Part shown: positions 7,948 through 18,100 of the stretch, in pieces | Layout: each line of letters starts with the position of its first letter | Numbering within the stretch: the first letter of the stretch is position 1 | Virus record (IMG/VR): IMGVR_UViG_3300032242_002041 | Location: 62,001-126,000 of that record | Reading direction: 5' to 3' (one strand) | Length of the DNA: 64,000 bases | From: a virus | Translations under genes and position numbers: made by a program | The notes under the pieces: generated by a model | The model's database searches: none | The model's input: only the letters and a program-made list of their open reading frames with translations | Told to the model about the DNA's origin: nothing

Positions 7948-9713
7948 TGTCTGAAATGACCGAATCAACGTCGGCAAAGCCACGGAACTATAAAGACGCA
8001 CTACCCCCTGGCGCCTACATTGGCGTAGTAAAAAATAACGTCGACTCCACTCGTAGTGGTCGACTACAGGTGTATATTCAACATCGTGGTTCGTCTGATC
8101 CTAAAAATCCTAACAGTTGGCAGACTGTAGTTTATTGTCCGCCATTCTACGGAACGACTCCTACTGGCGCACAAGCTGGTACTGGAGCATTTGAACAAGG
8201 CAACCCACAAAGCTACGGCATGTGGTTCACTCCGCCTGATATTGGCACACAGGTATTGTGCGTATATGTGGCAGGCGAAGCCATGGGTTACTATGTAGGT
8301 TGTATTCCTACGCTGTATGCTTCTCATATGATTCCAGCCATTGGATCTGTTCCTAAGGCACAAGCAGTTACACAGAATAAAAATCAAGCCAGCTACTTTG
8401 CGGGCTCAGAAAGATTACCGGTCACAGAAATCAACGTAACCGATGAAAAAATTAGTCAAAACCCTAAATTCTTTGATCAACCTAAACCAGTTCATAGTTA
8501 TCTAGCTGGTATACTGTTTCAACAAGGCTTGATCAACGATCAAGTACGTGGCAGTATTGGAAGTTCCAGTCAACGTGAAACTCCTAGTAACTGTTATGGT
8601 ATCAGCACACCGGGTCGTGCAATTTATCTAGGCGGTATCGGTGCCGATGCTGGTGGTGAAGCCGGCATTAATAACAAAGATTTAAAATCTAAACAACCAA
8701 GTGCAGCCAACGTTATTGCTCGTCGAGGTGGACATACCTTTGTCATGGATGATGGCGATTTACAAGGCAAAGATAGTTTGGTCCGCATACGCACTGCCAA
8801 AGGTCATCAAATCACCATGAGTGATGATGGTGATTGCTTGTATATTTGTCATGCCAATGGACAGGCCTGGATTGAACTAGGACAAGAAGGCACACTAGAT
8901 GTATATACTACCAACAGTGTAAACCTACGCAGTCAAGGAACTATCAATTTACATGCCGACGAAGATATCAACATGTTTGCTGGCGGCAAAATCAATATGA
9001 AAAGTGCCAAAGGAACTACCATGCAAAGTGACGCAGATATGACTGTGTCAAACAAAGGTAAATTGACCCTGTTCAGCCAAGGATCTATTGGAATTAAAAG
9101 TCCTGGAACTGTGGCCATAAGCAGTCAATTAGGCAGCTGGGCTTCCAGCTCAGAACTAACGTTTAATGGTAGTAAAATACAGCTCAATGGCGGACACCGT
9201 ATCGAAGTTGAGACACCAATTGGGTTGACCAAATACTTGCATCCTAAAGTTGAGTTTAATGCTAGTACTGGTTGGGTAGCTACACCTTCGGCTACAGAAA
9301 GTATAGTGACCCGGGCACCTACACACGAACCATATCCTTATCATAACGATGGAGTAAAGGTATCAGTTAAATTAGGTAGTGCAGCACCAACACCGCCACC
9401 AGATGCTCCACCGGTGCCCAAGGATGTTAAGATTACCAAGACAGCCGACACTCCGCCTAAAAAAGAAACTGCTCCAAATCCTCCAGCTGTTAATCCGTCT
9501 GCAGTCAGCTGGGATCCAAACAATATAGCCAGTATGCAAACAGCTAGAACGCAATTAGGCAATATGTCAGATCAATTAAAAGCATGGTTTACCCAATATC
9601 GCGATACGGCAACCGCAGAGCAAAGAACTATTGTTGGTAATTATATGGATATTATTAACTCCAAATTGGCACAAATACTTGCTGATATTACTGCATTAAA
9701 TAGCAGAGGATAG
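7947..9713 (+). CDS. gp5: Baseplate central spike, gp5/VgrG-like, without lysozyme domain
   Basis: 588 residues. Residues 15-150 fit an OB-fold with GAYIGVVKNNVDSTRSGRLQ, typical of gp5/VgrG N-termini. Residues 240-425 contain many short beta repeats (GHTFVMDDGD, GHQITMSDDGD, then V-N-L-R-S and I-N-M-K-S type octads) that make the triple beta-helix needle. T4 gp5 has a lysozyme domain between these parts; here the linker holds no recognisable lysozyme motif. A Pro-rich linker (about 480-530) and a helical tail of about 60 residues follow, not usual for gp5. It forms the cell-puncturing tip of the tail. Confidence 0.82.
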   Translation: MSEMTESTSAKPRNYKDALPPGAYIGVVKNNVDSTRSGRLQVYIQHRGSSDPKNPNSWQTVVYCPPFYGTTPTGAQAGTGAFEQGNPQSYGMWFTPPDIGTQVLCVYVAGEAMGYYVGCIPTLYASHMIPAIGSVPKAQAVTQNKNQASYFAGSERLPVTEINVTDEKISQNPKFFDQPKPVHSYLAGILFQQGLINDQVRGSIGSSSQRETPSNCYGISTPGRAIYLGGIGADAGGEAGINNKDLKSKQPSAANVIARRGGHTFVMDDGDLQGKDSLVRIRTAKGHQITMSDDGDCLYICHANGQAWIELGQEGTLDVYTTNSVNLRSQGTINLHADEDINMFAGGKINMKSAKGTTMQSDADMTVSNKGKLTLFSQGSIGIKSPGTVAISSQLGSWASSSELTFNGSKIQLNGGHRIEVETPIGLTKYLHPKVEFNASTGWVATPSATESIVTRAPTHEPYPYHNDGVKVSVKLGSAAPTPPPDAPPVPKDVKITKTADTPPKKETAPNPPAVNPSAVSWDPNNIASMQTARTQLGNMSDQLKAWFTQYRDTATAEQRTIVGNYMDIINSKLAQILADITALNSRG

Positions 9714-9720
9714 AGTATCA

Positions 9721-11292
9721 ATGGCACAATTTAACTATACCCTTCCTTCTGGTGCACAATTTACCATGGAAGCTCCTGCGGGCACCACCCAAGATCGAGC
9801 TGATTATATTTTCTATAGTCAGGTGGCCGCCGGTGCATTAGTAGGATTTGTACCAGGACAAAGTATTCAAGGCGGCACAGCTACTTTAGTCAAATTTGAA
9901 CTGAGTAGATTAGATCGTGGTACTGCTGGAGTAGACGACTCAGTAATTTTGTCTATTGTTAACGGATTGGCCACAGTTAATACCGCAACAAATACAATTC
10001 CGTCTTTGATTAATACCCCGTTAACTAATCCTGTAACACGTGCCAGCATATCTGCTGTTGTCAGCGGCAGCCGCACTGCTGGATCTGGATTTACAGCACC
10101 AGCTATAGGAGCATTATCTTCCGACCAAACACTGGCACTTATGGCTCAGGTAGCCGACTTAGTCAATCAACCTGCTTGTCAAATGACCAATGAGAAAGGA
10201 GTTGGCCAATATGGACTCAATTGCCAACAGTTAGAACAGGCTGGATATGTTAAACCTAACACTTATCAACAATTTTTACAAAATGGTTCTAGCACATTAG
10301 TTGATGCGTTGAGTGCTCCTGGTATATGGACAGGACTCGGCGGTATAAGTTCGTCAGACGATTTTCTTAATAATCCTTCTGCGCAGAATACAGCACAAGC
10401 CGCATTAATGAATAATAGTTATAATAGTTTACAAGCAGCTGGAGTAATTACAACTCCTACAGCACAAGGTCTTTCTGCAGTTGTTGGTCAAGTATATACA
10501 GGAACTACTGCAACACAAACAGCCGCAACAGTGACCAATATTGTTAATAGTCAAGTTGCAGCCTTGGTTACAAATTCAAGCCAATACGGAACACAACTTG
10601 CGTCACAATGGGCCAGTGGACTGCCACCGGTGACTAACCTTACTTCTAATTTAACTGGAATAGTAGGACAGCTAGGTACAGTCAGTCTAGCTTCAGCTCA
10701 AGATGCTATGAACGTTTTAGGAAAAGCTTCGCAATTTGCGTCGAGTGCTGCTAGTCCATTATCTAATTTAAGTTTGTCTAGTTTATCTAATCTTAGCGTT
10801 AGTGGCGTAGCTGACAAATTGGGAGCATCTGCTACAGCTCTAGCTGGACAAATTCAAGGACAAATAACAGGACAAGCTGCCGCATTAGCAGGACAAGCTA
10901 CCGCATTAGCCGGTCAGTTACAGGTCCAAGCAGGCGCATTAGTCAAACAAGCACAAGGTCAATTAAATTCGTTACTTGGCCAGGCCGATAGTTTGGTAGC
11001 AAGTGTGCAACAAGCTGCTGGATTTACTAACACAGTAAATCGTGCCACTGTGGACGTGGCCATGACTAAAATATTTGGTAGTGCAAAAATACCCACACCA
11101 AGTTTTGGAGTTCCAGATTCGGCCAGTATTGCTGCCGCACTTGATATTAGTAAAGCCCAAGCAATAGTAAAAAATCTCCAAGGCCAGGCCACAGGATTAG
11201 TTAACCAAGCACAAGGACTAGTTAATCAAGCACAAGGCCAGGCCAACAATTTAATAGACACAGCTAAAAATGCTGTAAATCTGAGAGTTTAA
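9721..11292 (+). CDS. Repeat-rich virion protein next to the spike
   Basis: 523 residues, preceded by an AGAGGATAGAG purine tract. Residues 1-100 form a beta-rich head. Residues 140-245 (NEKGVGQYGLNCQQLEQAGY, then GIWTGLGGIS and FLNNPSAQ) resemble a segment I recall in phage hub or peptidoglycan-acting proteins, but I see no catalytic motif I can name. The rest is Ala/Gln/Gly/Leu rich, with repeats of the type GQxxALAGQ and LVNQAQG that probably form an extended helix or coiled coil. Its place between the spike and gp25 supports a baseplate or tape-measure-like role. Function unproven. Confidence 0.5.
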   Translation: MAQFNYTLPSGAQFTMEAPAGTTQDRADYIFYSQVAAGALVGFVPGQSIQGGTATLVKFELSRLDRGTAGVDDSVILSIVNGLATVNTATNTIPSLINTPLTNPVTRASISAVVSGSRTAGSGFTAPAIGALSSDQTLALMAQVADLVNQPACQMTNEKGVGQYGLNCQQLEQAGYVKPNTYQQFLQNGSSTLVDALSAPGIWTGLGGISSSDDFLNNPSAQNTAQAALMNNSYNSLQAAGVITTPTAQGLSAVVGQVYTGTTATQTAATVTNIVNSQVAALVTNSSQYGTQLASQWASGLPPVTNLTSNLTGIVGQLGTVSLASAQDAMNVLGKASQFASSAASPLSNLSLSSLSNLSVSGVADKLGASATALAGQIQGQITGQAAALAGQATALAGQLQVQAGALVKQAQGQLNSLLGQADSLVASVQQAAGFTNTVNRATVDVAMTKIFGSAKIPTPSFGVPDSASIAAALDISKAQAIVKNLQGQATGLVNQAQGLVNQAQGQANNLIDTAKNAVNLRV

Positions 11293-11307
11293 TAGAGTAA
11301 ATACAAG

Positions 11308-11682
11308 ATGCCTACATTTATTGGATTTAACACTATACGTCAAAATAAAAAATTTACTGCTGTAGATTTTGACCTAATTAAAATTGACCTGCTTAATGCC
11401 TTTAACATTAGGCAGGGCGAGTTACCTGGCCGTCCTGGGTATGGCACTGTGATTTGGAACTACTTGTTTGAAGGCCAGACAGTGGAAACACAAACAGTCA
11501 TAACTGAAGAAATACAACGTGTATGCGGCGGAGATCCTAGAATATTTGTCAGTGGCATGCAGATGTTTCCGCAACAAAATGGTATTTTAATACAGTTAGG
11601 AATAGCAGTAGTGCCTAGCACTCAGGCACAACAGTTGAGCATATTTTTTGATCAACAACAACGCTCAGCGTCCTACGTTTAA
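11308..11682 (+). CDS. gp25: Baseplate wedge protein gp25
   Basis: 124 residues, the usual gp25 length. The block FNIRQGELPGRPGYGTVIWN followed by YLFEG matches the conserved gp25 core (pattern GE-P-x-P-x-G). gp25 has a lysozyme-like fold without activity and locks sheath initiation to the wedge in contractile tails. It is followed closely by gp6, the T4 partner in the inner wedge. Confidence 0.92.
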   Translation: MPTFIGFNTIRQNKKFTAVDFDLIKIDLLNAFNIRQGELPGRPGYGTVIWNYLFEGQTVETQTVITEEIQRVCGGDPRIFVSGMQMFPQQNGILIQLGIAVVPSTQAQQLSIFFDQQQRSASYV

Positions 11683-11701
11683 CTACCCAGTTTATTGTAT
11701 T

Positions 11702-11709
11702 GGTAAATA
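11702..11709 (+). promoter_or_regulatory. Putative late promoter (GGTAAATA) before gp6
   Basis: Second copy of the octamer, in the 45-base gap between gp25 and gp6 and 18 bases before the gp6 ATG. An AGGA ribosome site lies between motif and start. Confidence 0.5.
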
Positions 11710-11727
11710 CTAAAACTAGGAACATTT

Positions 11728-14700
11728 ATGGCCACTACCTCAAGACAAACTGCAATTTTTGGAGTTGAAGATTGGAAACAGATCTATCAAACTTACCAAG
11801 AAGCCAACTTTCAAAGCTATGATTTTGAAACATTGCGTAAGAGTTTTGTGGACTATTTGCGCCTGTATTATCCAGAGACTTTTAATGATTACATTGAAAG
11901 TTCAGAATTTATTGCCCTGCTTGATGTTATGGCCTTTATGGGTCAGTCACTGGCTTTCCGTACCGACTTAAACACCAGAGAAAATTACTTAGATACCGCT
12001 GAACGACGTGACTCAGTTGTTCGTTTAGCTAACCTTGTTAGCTATACTCCCAGACGCAATACAGAAGCGTCAGGCTATCTTAAAGTTTTTAGCGTAAGCA
12101 CTACAGAAAACATCACAGACTATAACGGAGTTAATCTAGCTAATCTTACAGTAAACTGGGCTGACCCTACAAACCTTGATTGGCAAGAACAGTTTACTAC
12201 AATACTCAACGCAACACTTGTTAACACACAGAAGTTTGGTAATCCAGGCAACGATCAAGTTATCCTAGGAGTTGATACTCAAGAATATACTATTAATTTG
12301 GTTCCAGGATACTTGCCAGTAATTCCTTATACTTCTACAATCGACACAGTGAATATGCCATTTGAAGTGGTTAACAGTACTAGTGTAGGACAAAATTATG
12401 TTTACGAACCGCCACCGCTTCCAAACGGACAATTCAATATACTATTTAGAAATGATCAACAAGGGTACTTGAGTGCCAATACCGGATTTTTCTTTTTGTT
12501 CAAACAAGGTGTGTTACAAAATCAAGATTTTAATTTACCAGAGCGTATAACCAATCGTGCTGTGGCTGTTAACATCGAAGGCATCAACAACACCGATGTT
12601 TGGCTTTATCAGTTAGACAATCTAGGAAACGTTTCTAACTATTGGCAACGAGTTCAAAGTGTTTATTCAGCCGCGGTAGAGCAACTGGCACCAGGTACAA
12701 AAAATATTTACAGTGTAGCCAGTCGTACCAACGATCAGATCACTTTAAACTTTGGCGACGGAATATTCAGCACAATTCCTGTGGGCACTTTCCGTACTTA
12801 CGTTCGCGCCAGTAACGGTCTACAATATATTATTAATCCAGTGGAAATGCAAAGTATAACTGTACCTATTAGTTATGTAAGCCGTACTGGACAAATTGAA
12901 ACAATTACATTTACCTGCGGTATTACTCAGCCGGTAACAAATGCCCAGGCACGTGAAACTATTGCAGAAATCAAACAACGTGCCCCTGCGCAATACTACA
13001 CACAAAATCGTATGGTCAATGGCGAAGACTACAGCCAATTTCCGTTTACACAGTATAACAGTATTCTTAAAAGTACTGCTGTTAATCGTGCGTCAATTGG
13101 AACCAGCCGATATCTTGACCTAGTAGATGGCACTGGCAAATATTCTAGTACTGATATTTTTGCCAGCGACGGTGCTCTATGGAAATCCAATGATTTATAT
13201 ACATTCCAATTTAGTTGGTTAACCTCCAATGATATTAGTAATGCGGTGATTAATCAAATTAACCCATTGACCCAGAGAGCTGGACTACAACAGTTTTACT
13301 ATGCCAATTTTCCACGTCCTACGTTGGCATCGTTGAATTTGACCTGGCATCAAAGTACAGTAATTACTAATGAAACCACTGGATATTTTCAAAATGCGCA
13401 AGGTAATCCGGTGCCGGTCGGTAGTTATGCCAGCGACAATACCAAATATATTACACAAGGTAGCCTGGTACAATTTGCAGCTCCTAGTGGATATTATTTT
13501 AATAACGAAAATCAACTGGTAGTTGGCGCACCAACCAAAGCCGACGATAAACTTACTATCTGGGCAGCTCCTACTGCGGTTTATCTGTCAGGAACTGCAC
13601 AGGGCTTGGGCAACTTACCGTCGGGCATTGGCCCTGTGGTATTAAATGCATTTGTTCCAACAGGCGCCATACCCGTTCAGGTAATTCCACTGTTTGTTAC
13701 AGATATTCCTGTGAGCATTCAACAGAGTGTTGTTGAACAAATTGCTCTTAGTCAAAACTTTGGCTTAGGCTACAATAATCTTACTGCAACTTGGTATGTT
13801 ATTACCTCCAATAATCTTGCAGTAAATGCCACATTTAGTTTAACTAATGCACAAAGCACAGCCGGAACTAATAGTGATGCCAGCTGGTTAGTTCAGGCAA
13901 CCTTTGATGGTGCCGCCTATACTGTAGTTTCAAGAAGTTTAGACTACTTTTTTGGCAGTGTATTGCAAACAAGATTTTTCTTTTATACCAGTGATCCTAT
14001 CTACGACAGTAGAACAGGAACTGTGATACGTGACTATGTAAATGTATTAAAAATTAATAGTCTTCCTGACACGTCGGTTCCAATCGGCATAGACAATCGA
14101 TTAACCATTATTGATCAACCTGTACTCAGCGACGGCCTGGTAGACGATTTCCAAGTGGTAGTAAGTTTTGCCAAGTCGCCAGGCGACCTTACACCAATCA
14201 ATCCAGATTTCTTTGACGACATTGTGGCTCCTACAGTCAACGCCAATCACAAATACGTATTCTTCCAGGCCACAGTGGACTTTGATAATTTACAACGTTA
14301 CCTGCTGATAGAAGCTGGTATAGTCAACAGTGATTATCCAACTCTTGCAAGTATACAGGCAGTACAAACGCAATATGTTGTGGGTCAAGTTTTTTATGCC
14401 TACGCTCAAACAACCAACAGTGCGCTGACACCCACATTTTATGTTCTTGGCGTAGATAGTTTAGGCAACCCAACGTTAACTCCAAACAATAGTTATTTGG
14501 CCAAAACAGGCCGCCAGGACTTATATTTCCAATATCGTCACAACAGTCCATTGACCAGTCGGATTGATCCTGGATCTACAAACATTATTGACCTATATGT
14601 AGTAACCAATGCTTACCACACAGCTTATATCAATTGGTTGCAAGATACCACTGGCACTGTCGCAAAACCAGAACAGCCCACAATTGATCAATTGAACACC

Positions 14701-15153
14701 GCTTACCAAGGCTTACAAAACTATAAGATGATATCAGATAATATGATCCTTAACAGCGTAGATTTTCAACCCTTGTTTGGACAAAAAGCAGATCCAGCAT
14801 TGAGAGCTACAATCAAAGTGATCCGTGCTTCTGGCAGTACAGCCAGTACTAGCACTATTAAAAATTTAGTAGTGGCCAACATAAATGCTTATTTTGATAT
14901 TGCTAATTGGAACTTTGGAGACACTTTTTACTTTAGTGAATTAAGTGCTTACCTACACCAAAATATTGGTAATGTAGTTAGCTCTATAGTATTAGTTCCG
15001 TTGAACCAACAAAAGAGTTTTGGTGATCTATACGAAATTCGATGCGCACCAAATCAAATTTTTGTCAACGGCGCAACAGTTAATGACATTGAAGTGATTA
15101 CTGCCTTAACCAGTACCAATTTGCAAACTGCACCCGGTAGTGGAGTAATTTAA
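11728..15153 (+). CDS. gp6: Baseplate wedge protein gp6
   Basis: 1141 residues. The N-terminus (YDFETLRKSFVDYLRLYYPE, then FIALLDVMAFMGQSLAFRTD and SYTPRRN) is the conserved gp6/J-like wedge signature, and ALRATIKVIRASG with a C-terminal SAYLHQNIGNVVS segment follows near residues 1030-1100. It is far longer than T4 gp6 (660 residues); the excess is a beta-rich middle region of about 400-900. gp6 forms the dodecameric ring of the inner baseplate with gp25 and gp53. The stop overlaps the start of the next gene by one base. Confidence 0.9.
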   Translation: MATTSRQTAIFGVEDWKQIYQTYQEANFQSYDFETLRKSFVDYLRLYYPETFNDYIESSEFIALLDVMAFMGQSLAFRTDLNTRENYLDTAERRDSVVRLANLVSYTPRRNTEASGYLKVFSVSTTENITDYNGVNLANLTVNWADPTNLDWQEQFTTILNATLVNTQKFGNPGNDQVILGVDTQEYTINLVPGYLPVIPYTSTIDTVNMPFEVVNSTSVGQNYVYEPPPLPNGQFNILFRNDQQGYLSANTGFFFLFKQGVLQNQDFNLPERITNRAVAVNIEGINNTDVWLYQLDNLGNVSNYWQRVQSVYSAAVEQLAPGTKNIYSVASRTNDQITLNFGDGIFSTIPVGTFRTYVRASNGLQYIINPVEMQSITVPISYVSRTGQIETITFTCGITQPVTNAQARETIAEIKQRAPAQYYTQNRMVNGEDYSQFPFTQYNSILKSTAVNRASIGTSRYLDLVDGTGKYSSTDIFASDGALWKSNDLYTFQFSWLTSNDISNAVINQINPLTQRAGLQQFYYANFPRPTLASLNLTWHQSTVITNETTGYFQNAQGNPVPVGSYASDNTKYITQGSLVQFAAPSGYYFNNENQLVVGAPTKADDKLTIWAAPTAVYLSGTAQGLGNLPSGIGPVVLNAFVPTGAIPVQVIPLFVTDIPVSIQQSVVEQIALSQNFGLGYNNLTATWYVITSNNLAVNATFSLTNAQSTAGTNSDASWLVQATFDGAAYTVVSRSLDYFFGSVLQTRFFFYTSDPIYDSRTGTVIRDYVNVLKINSLPDTSVPIGIDNRLTIIDQPVLSDGLVDDFQVVVSFAKSPGDLTPINPDFFDDIVAPTVNANHKYVFFQATVDFDNLQRYLLIEAGIVNSDYPTLASIQAVQTQYVVGQVFYAYAQTTNSALTPTFYVLGVDSLGNPTLTPNNSYLAKTGRQDLYFQYRHNSPLTSRIDPGSTNIIDLYVVTNAYHTAYINWLQDTTGTVAKPEQPTIDQLNTAYQGLQNYKMISDNMILNSVDFQPLFGQKADPALRATIKVIRASGSTASTSTIKNLVVANINAYFDIANWNFGDTFYFSELSAYLHQNIGNVVSSIVLVPLNQQKSFGDLYEIRCAPNQIFVNGATVNDIEVITALTSTNLQTAPGSGVI

Positions 15154-18100
15154 TGGCCAAACAAGTTCGAAGTGTAGAGTTTTTACCGGCGATATTCCAA
15201 ACCCCAATCAACGATCAGTTTTTGTCGGCTACACTGGATCAGTTGATCCAGAATCCTCAGTTTACACAAACGCAAGGTTTTATTGGACGCCGAGTTGGCC
15301 CTGGAGTCAATGCCAATGACAAGTATGTCGTTGAACCAACTAAAATTCGCAACAATTATCAATTAGAACCCGGAGTAGCACAATTAAATCCCACAGATAG
15401 TCATCGAGTTGTAGATGTCATCACTTATCCTGGCATTAACGATGCACTAAAATTACAAGGTGCCTACACCGACAACGCCGACAGACTTTATAACAGTGAC
15501 TATTATACCTGGGATCCGTTTGTTGACTTTGATAAATTTGTAAACTACGCTCAATACTATTGGTTACCAGGCGGCCCATTGGCCGTGGATGTGTCGTCCG
15601 AAGGTGTCCCGTTTACAGACAGTTTTACGGTAACTCGAGCCAATGGAGCTTATACATTTTCGGGCGTTGAGGGTGATAATCCTACACTTACTTTAGCCCG
15701 TACGGGCAGATATACTTTTAATGTAGCGCAAAATCAACAAGAGACAGCTAATTTTCGTGTTACTAATAATGGAACAAGTAGTTGGAATATAAATTATTCT
15801 CCAAATCCTACCCTAACGTTAGTACGTGGTGGCACTTATAATTTTAATCTAATACAGACTTTTCCTTGGGCATTTTATTTTAAAACTAAACTCAGTCTTG
15901 GAACTACCAACATATATTCCAACGGCGTGTTTAACAACGGAGCCGGATCAAATTTAATTACATTCACTGTGCCACAAGATGCTCCGGATACCTTGTACTA
16001 TTGTAATGACTTAGAAATTAATCTGCGCGGACAAATCAATATTATTGATGGTACTCCTGGTACCGGCGACGGATTCTGGATTCAAACAGATCCAGGAGTC
16101 AATGGCCGTATCCCTACAACGCCCAATATCAGTAGCAGAAACGTACTTGGTGTTACCAATAACGGAATTGATTTGGGTACAGTTACTTTTAATGTACCAT
16201 CGGCCACAGCTCAGGATTTTTACTTTAATATGCCTAACATTGGCCAGGTAGATTTAATCACCACATTACAGTTTGATCAAATTAACAATCAGCTTGTAGA
16301 TATATTTTTAGAGAATAACCCTGATGGTATCGACGGAATTACAAATTTACAAAATCGTACCATAGCATTTATTACACAGAATTCAGATCCCGGCACTGGT
16401 GGATGGCAACAAGCTACATTCTTTGACCCATTACTTAATGCAGGTAATGTAGAAAGTGGCGCAGGATCTTATGATTCTACTACATTTGCCGAGACTACAT
16501 TTATCACTGATCCAGCAACACAGTATGGTGTGTGGCGCATACAATATCTGACTGCCGAAACTGGTGACATTTACATGTCCTTGCAATTTGTACAAAATGT
16601 AGAACTTGACAATAAGTTTACAGTTGGGTTTGGCAAAGAATACGCTAGTACCAGTTGGTACAAAGATAGCAGTGGATTCTTTAGTGAAATTCCTTTGCTT
16701 ACCGCTGACCGGAGTTTGTTATTTTATCAAGACGGCACAGATCCAAATATATTTGGGCGAATTCGCATAATCAATCAACAGACATCCACCACATTAAACG
16801 TTGACGAAATTATTGGATTGCCTACTTATACTAGTCCCAACGGTGTTATTTTTACCAATGGTATGAAGGTAGTGTTTCGCGGTGATGTTTACCCTGCGTC
16901 GTACCAAAATAATGAATACTATGTAGAAGGGGTAGGAACAGCAATTCGACTATTGCCTGTGGGTAATTTTGTAACTCCTGAGACTTATACCGTAGGAGCA
17001 AGTATACCCTATGACTCAACTCTTTACGACTCAGGAAACTTTGATGGTGACTTAAATCAACCTGTAGTTCCAGATTATCTTACAGTAAATCGCGCAAGTT
17101 TAGATCTTAATGCTTGGACTCGTAGTAATCGTTGGTTCCATATTGATGTAATCAATGCTAGTGCAGCATATAATAATACTACTCCAATTTTAGACAACAA
17201 TTTCCGTGCTCGCAGACCTATCTTAGAATTTCGTGCCGGCACAAGATTATTTGATTTTGGAACTGAGGGCCTACAACCGGTCAACATTATTGACTTTACA
17301 CAAACCGATGCCTTAAGCAATGTTGAAGGATCTGTTGGTTATAGTACCGATGGATACACGTTGTTAAATGGAAGTACAATTATTTTTGCTGCAGATCAAG
17401 ATCCTGAAGTACGCAAAACAGTTTACAGGGTTGAGTTTATTACTCCAGATACCGTGCCACCGTTGATTCCAGAACCTATAATTGTGCTAACTCCAATTGC
17501 AACAGCCGTGGCAGACCAGACTGTGGTTGTTTTAAGTGGCACCACTGAGCAAGGTATGTCTTGTTACTACAGTGGTGTTGATTGGTCACCGCCACCAAAG
17601 ATTTGGGTCACTACATCGGGTACCACACGTCTTGCAGGATCAACAGCAGTTGATAGTGCATACGCGACCAGAGTGATTCAAGAAGGCTTGGAAGCAGCTC
17701 AACAAAAGATCAGCGTAAATCAACCTCCTTTGTTTAATATCTATGATAGTAATGGAATTAGCTTTGGTAACCGACTGGTATACTCTAGTTCAAACTTCAA
17801 CGGCAGTCCTTTGTTCAGCTATGCCATTGGTAATGCCGCTCCTGATCTTGTATTAGGATTTCCATTAACATATTTGAGTTTGACTAATCTTGGTGATATT
17901 GTTTTTGACAATAATTTTTACAAAGATTCTTTTACCTATACCATTAACAGTACAGGAAAAACTGTTGAACTTAGTACTGGGTTTGTACGTCAATACAGCA
18001 CTAGAGTCATATCTAAACGAGAGATTGGCTGGCAAACTGCCGTTACAACCAGCTTAGTTCGTCAACAGTTTCAGTTTACCTATGACGGAAGTCCTTTACA

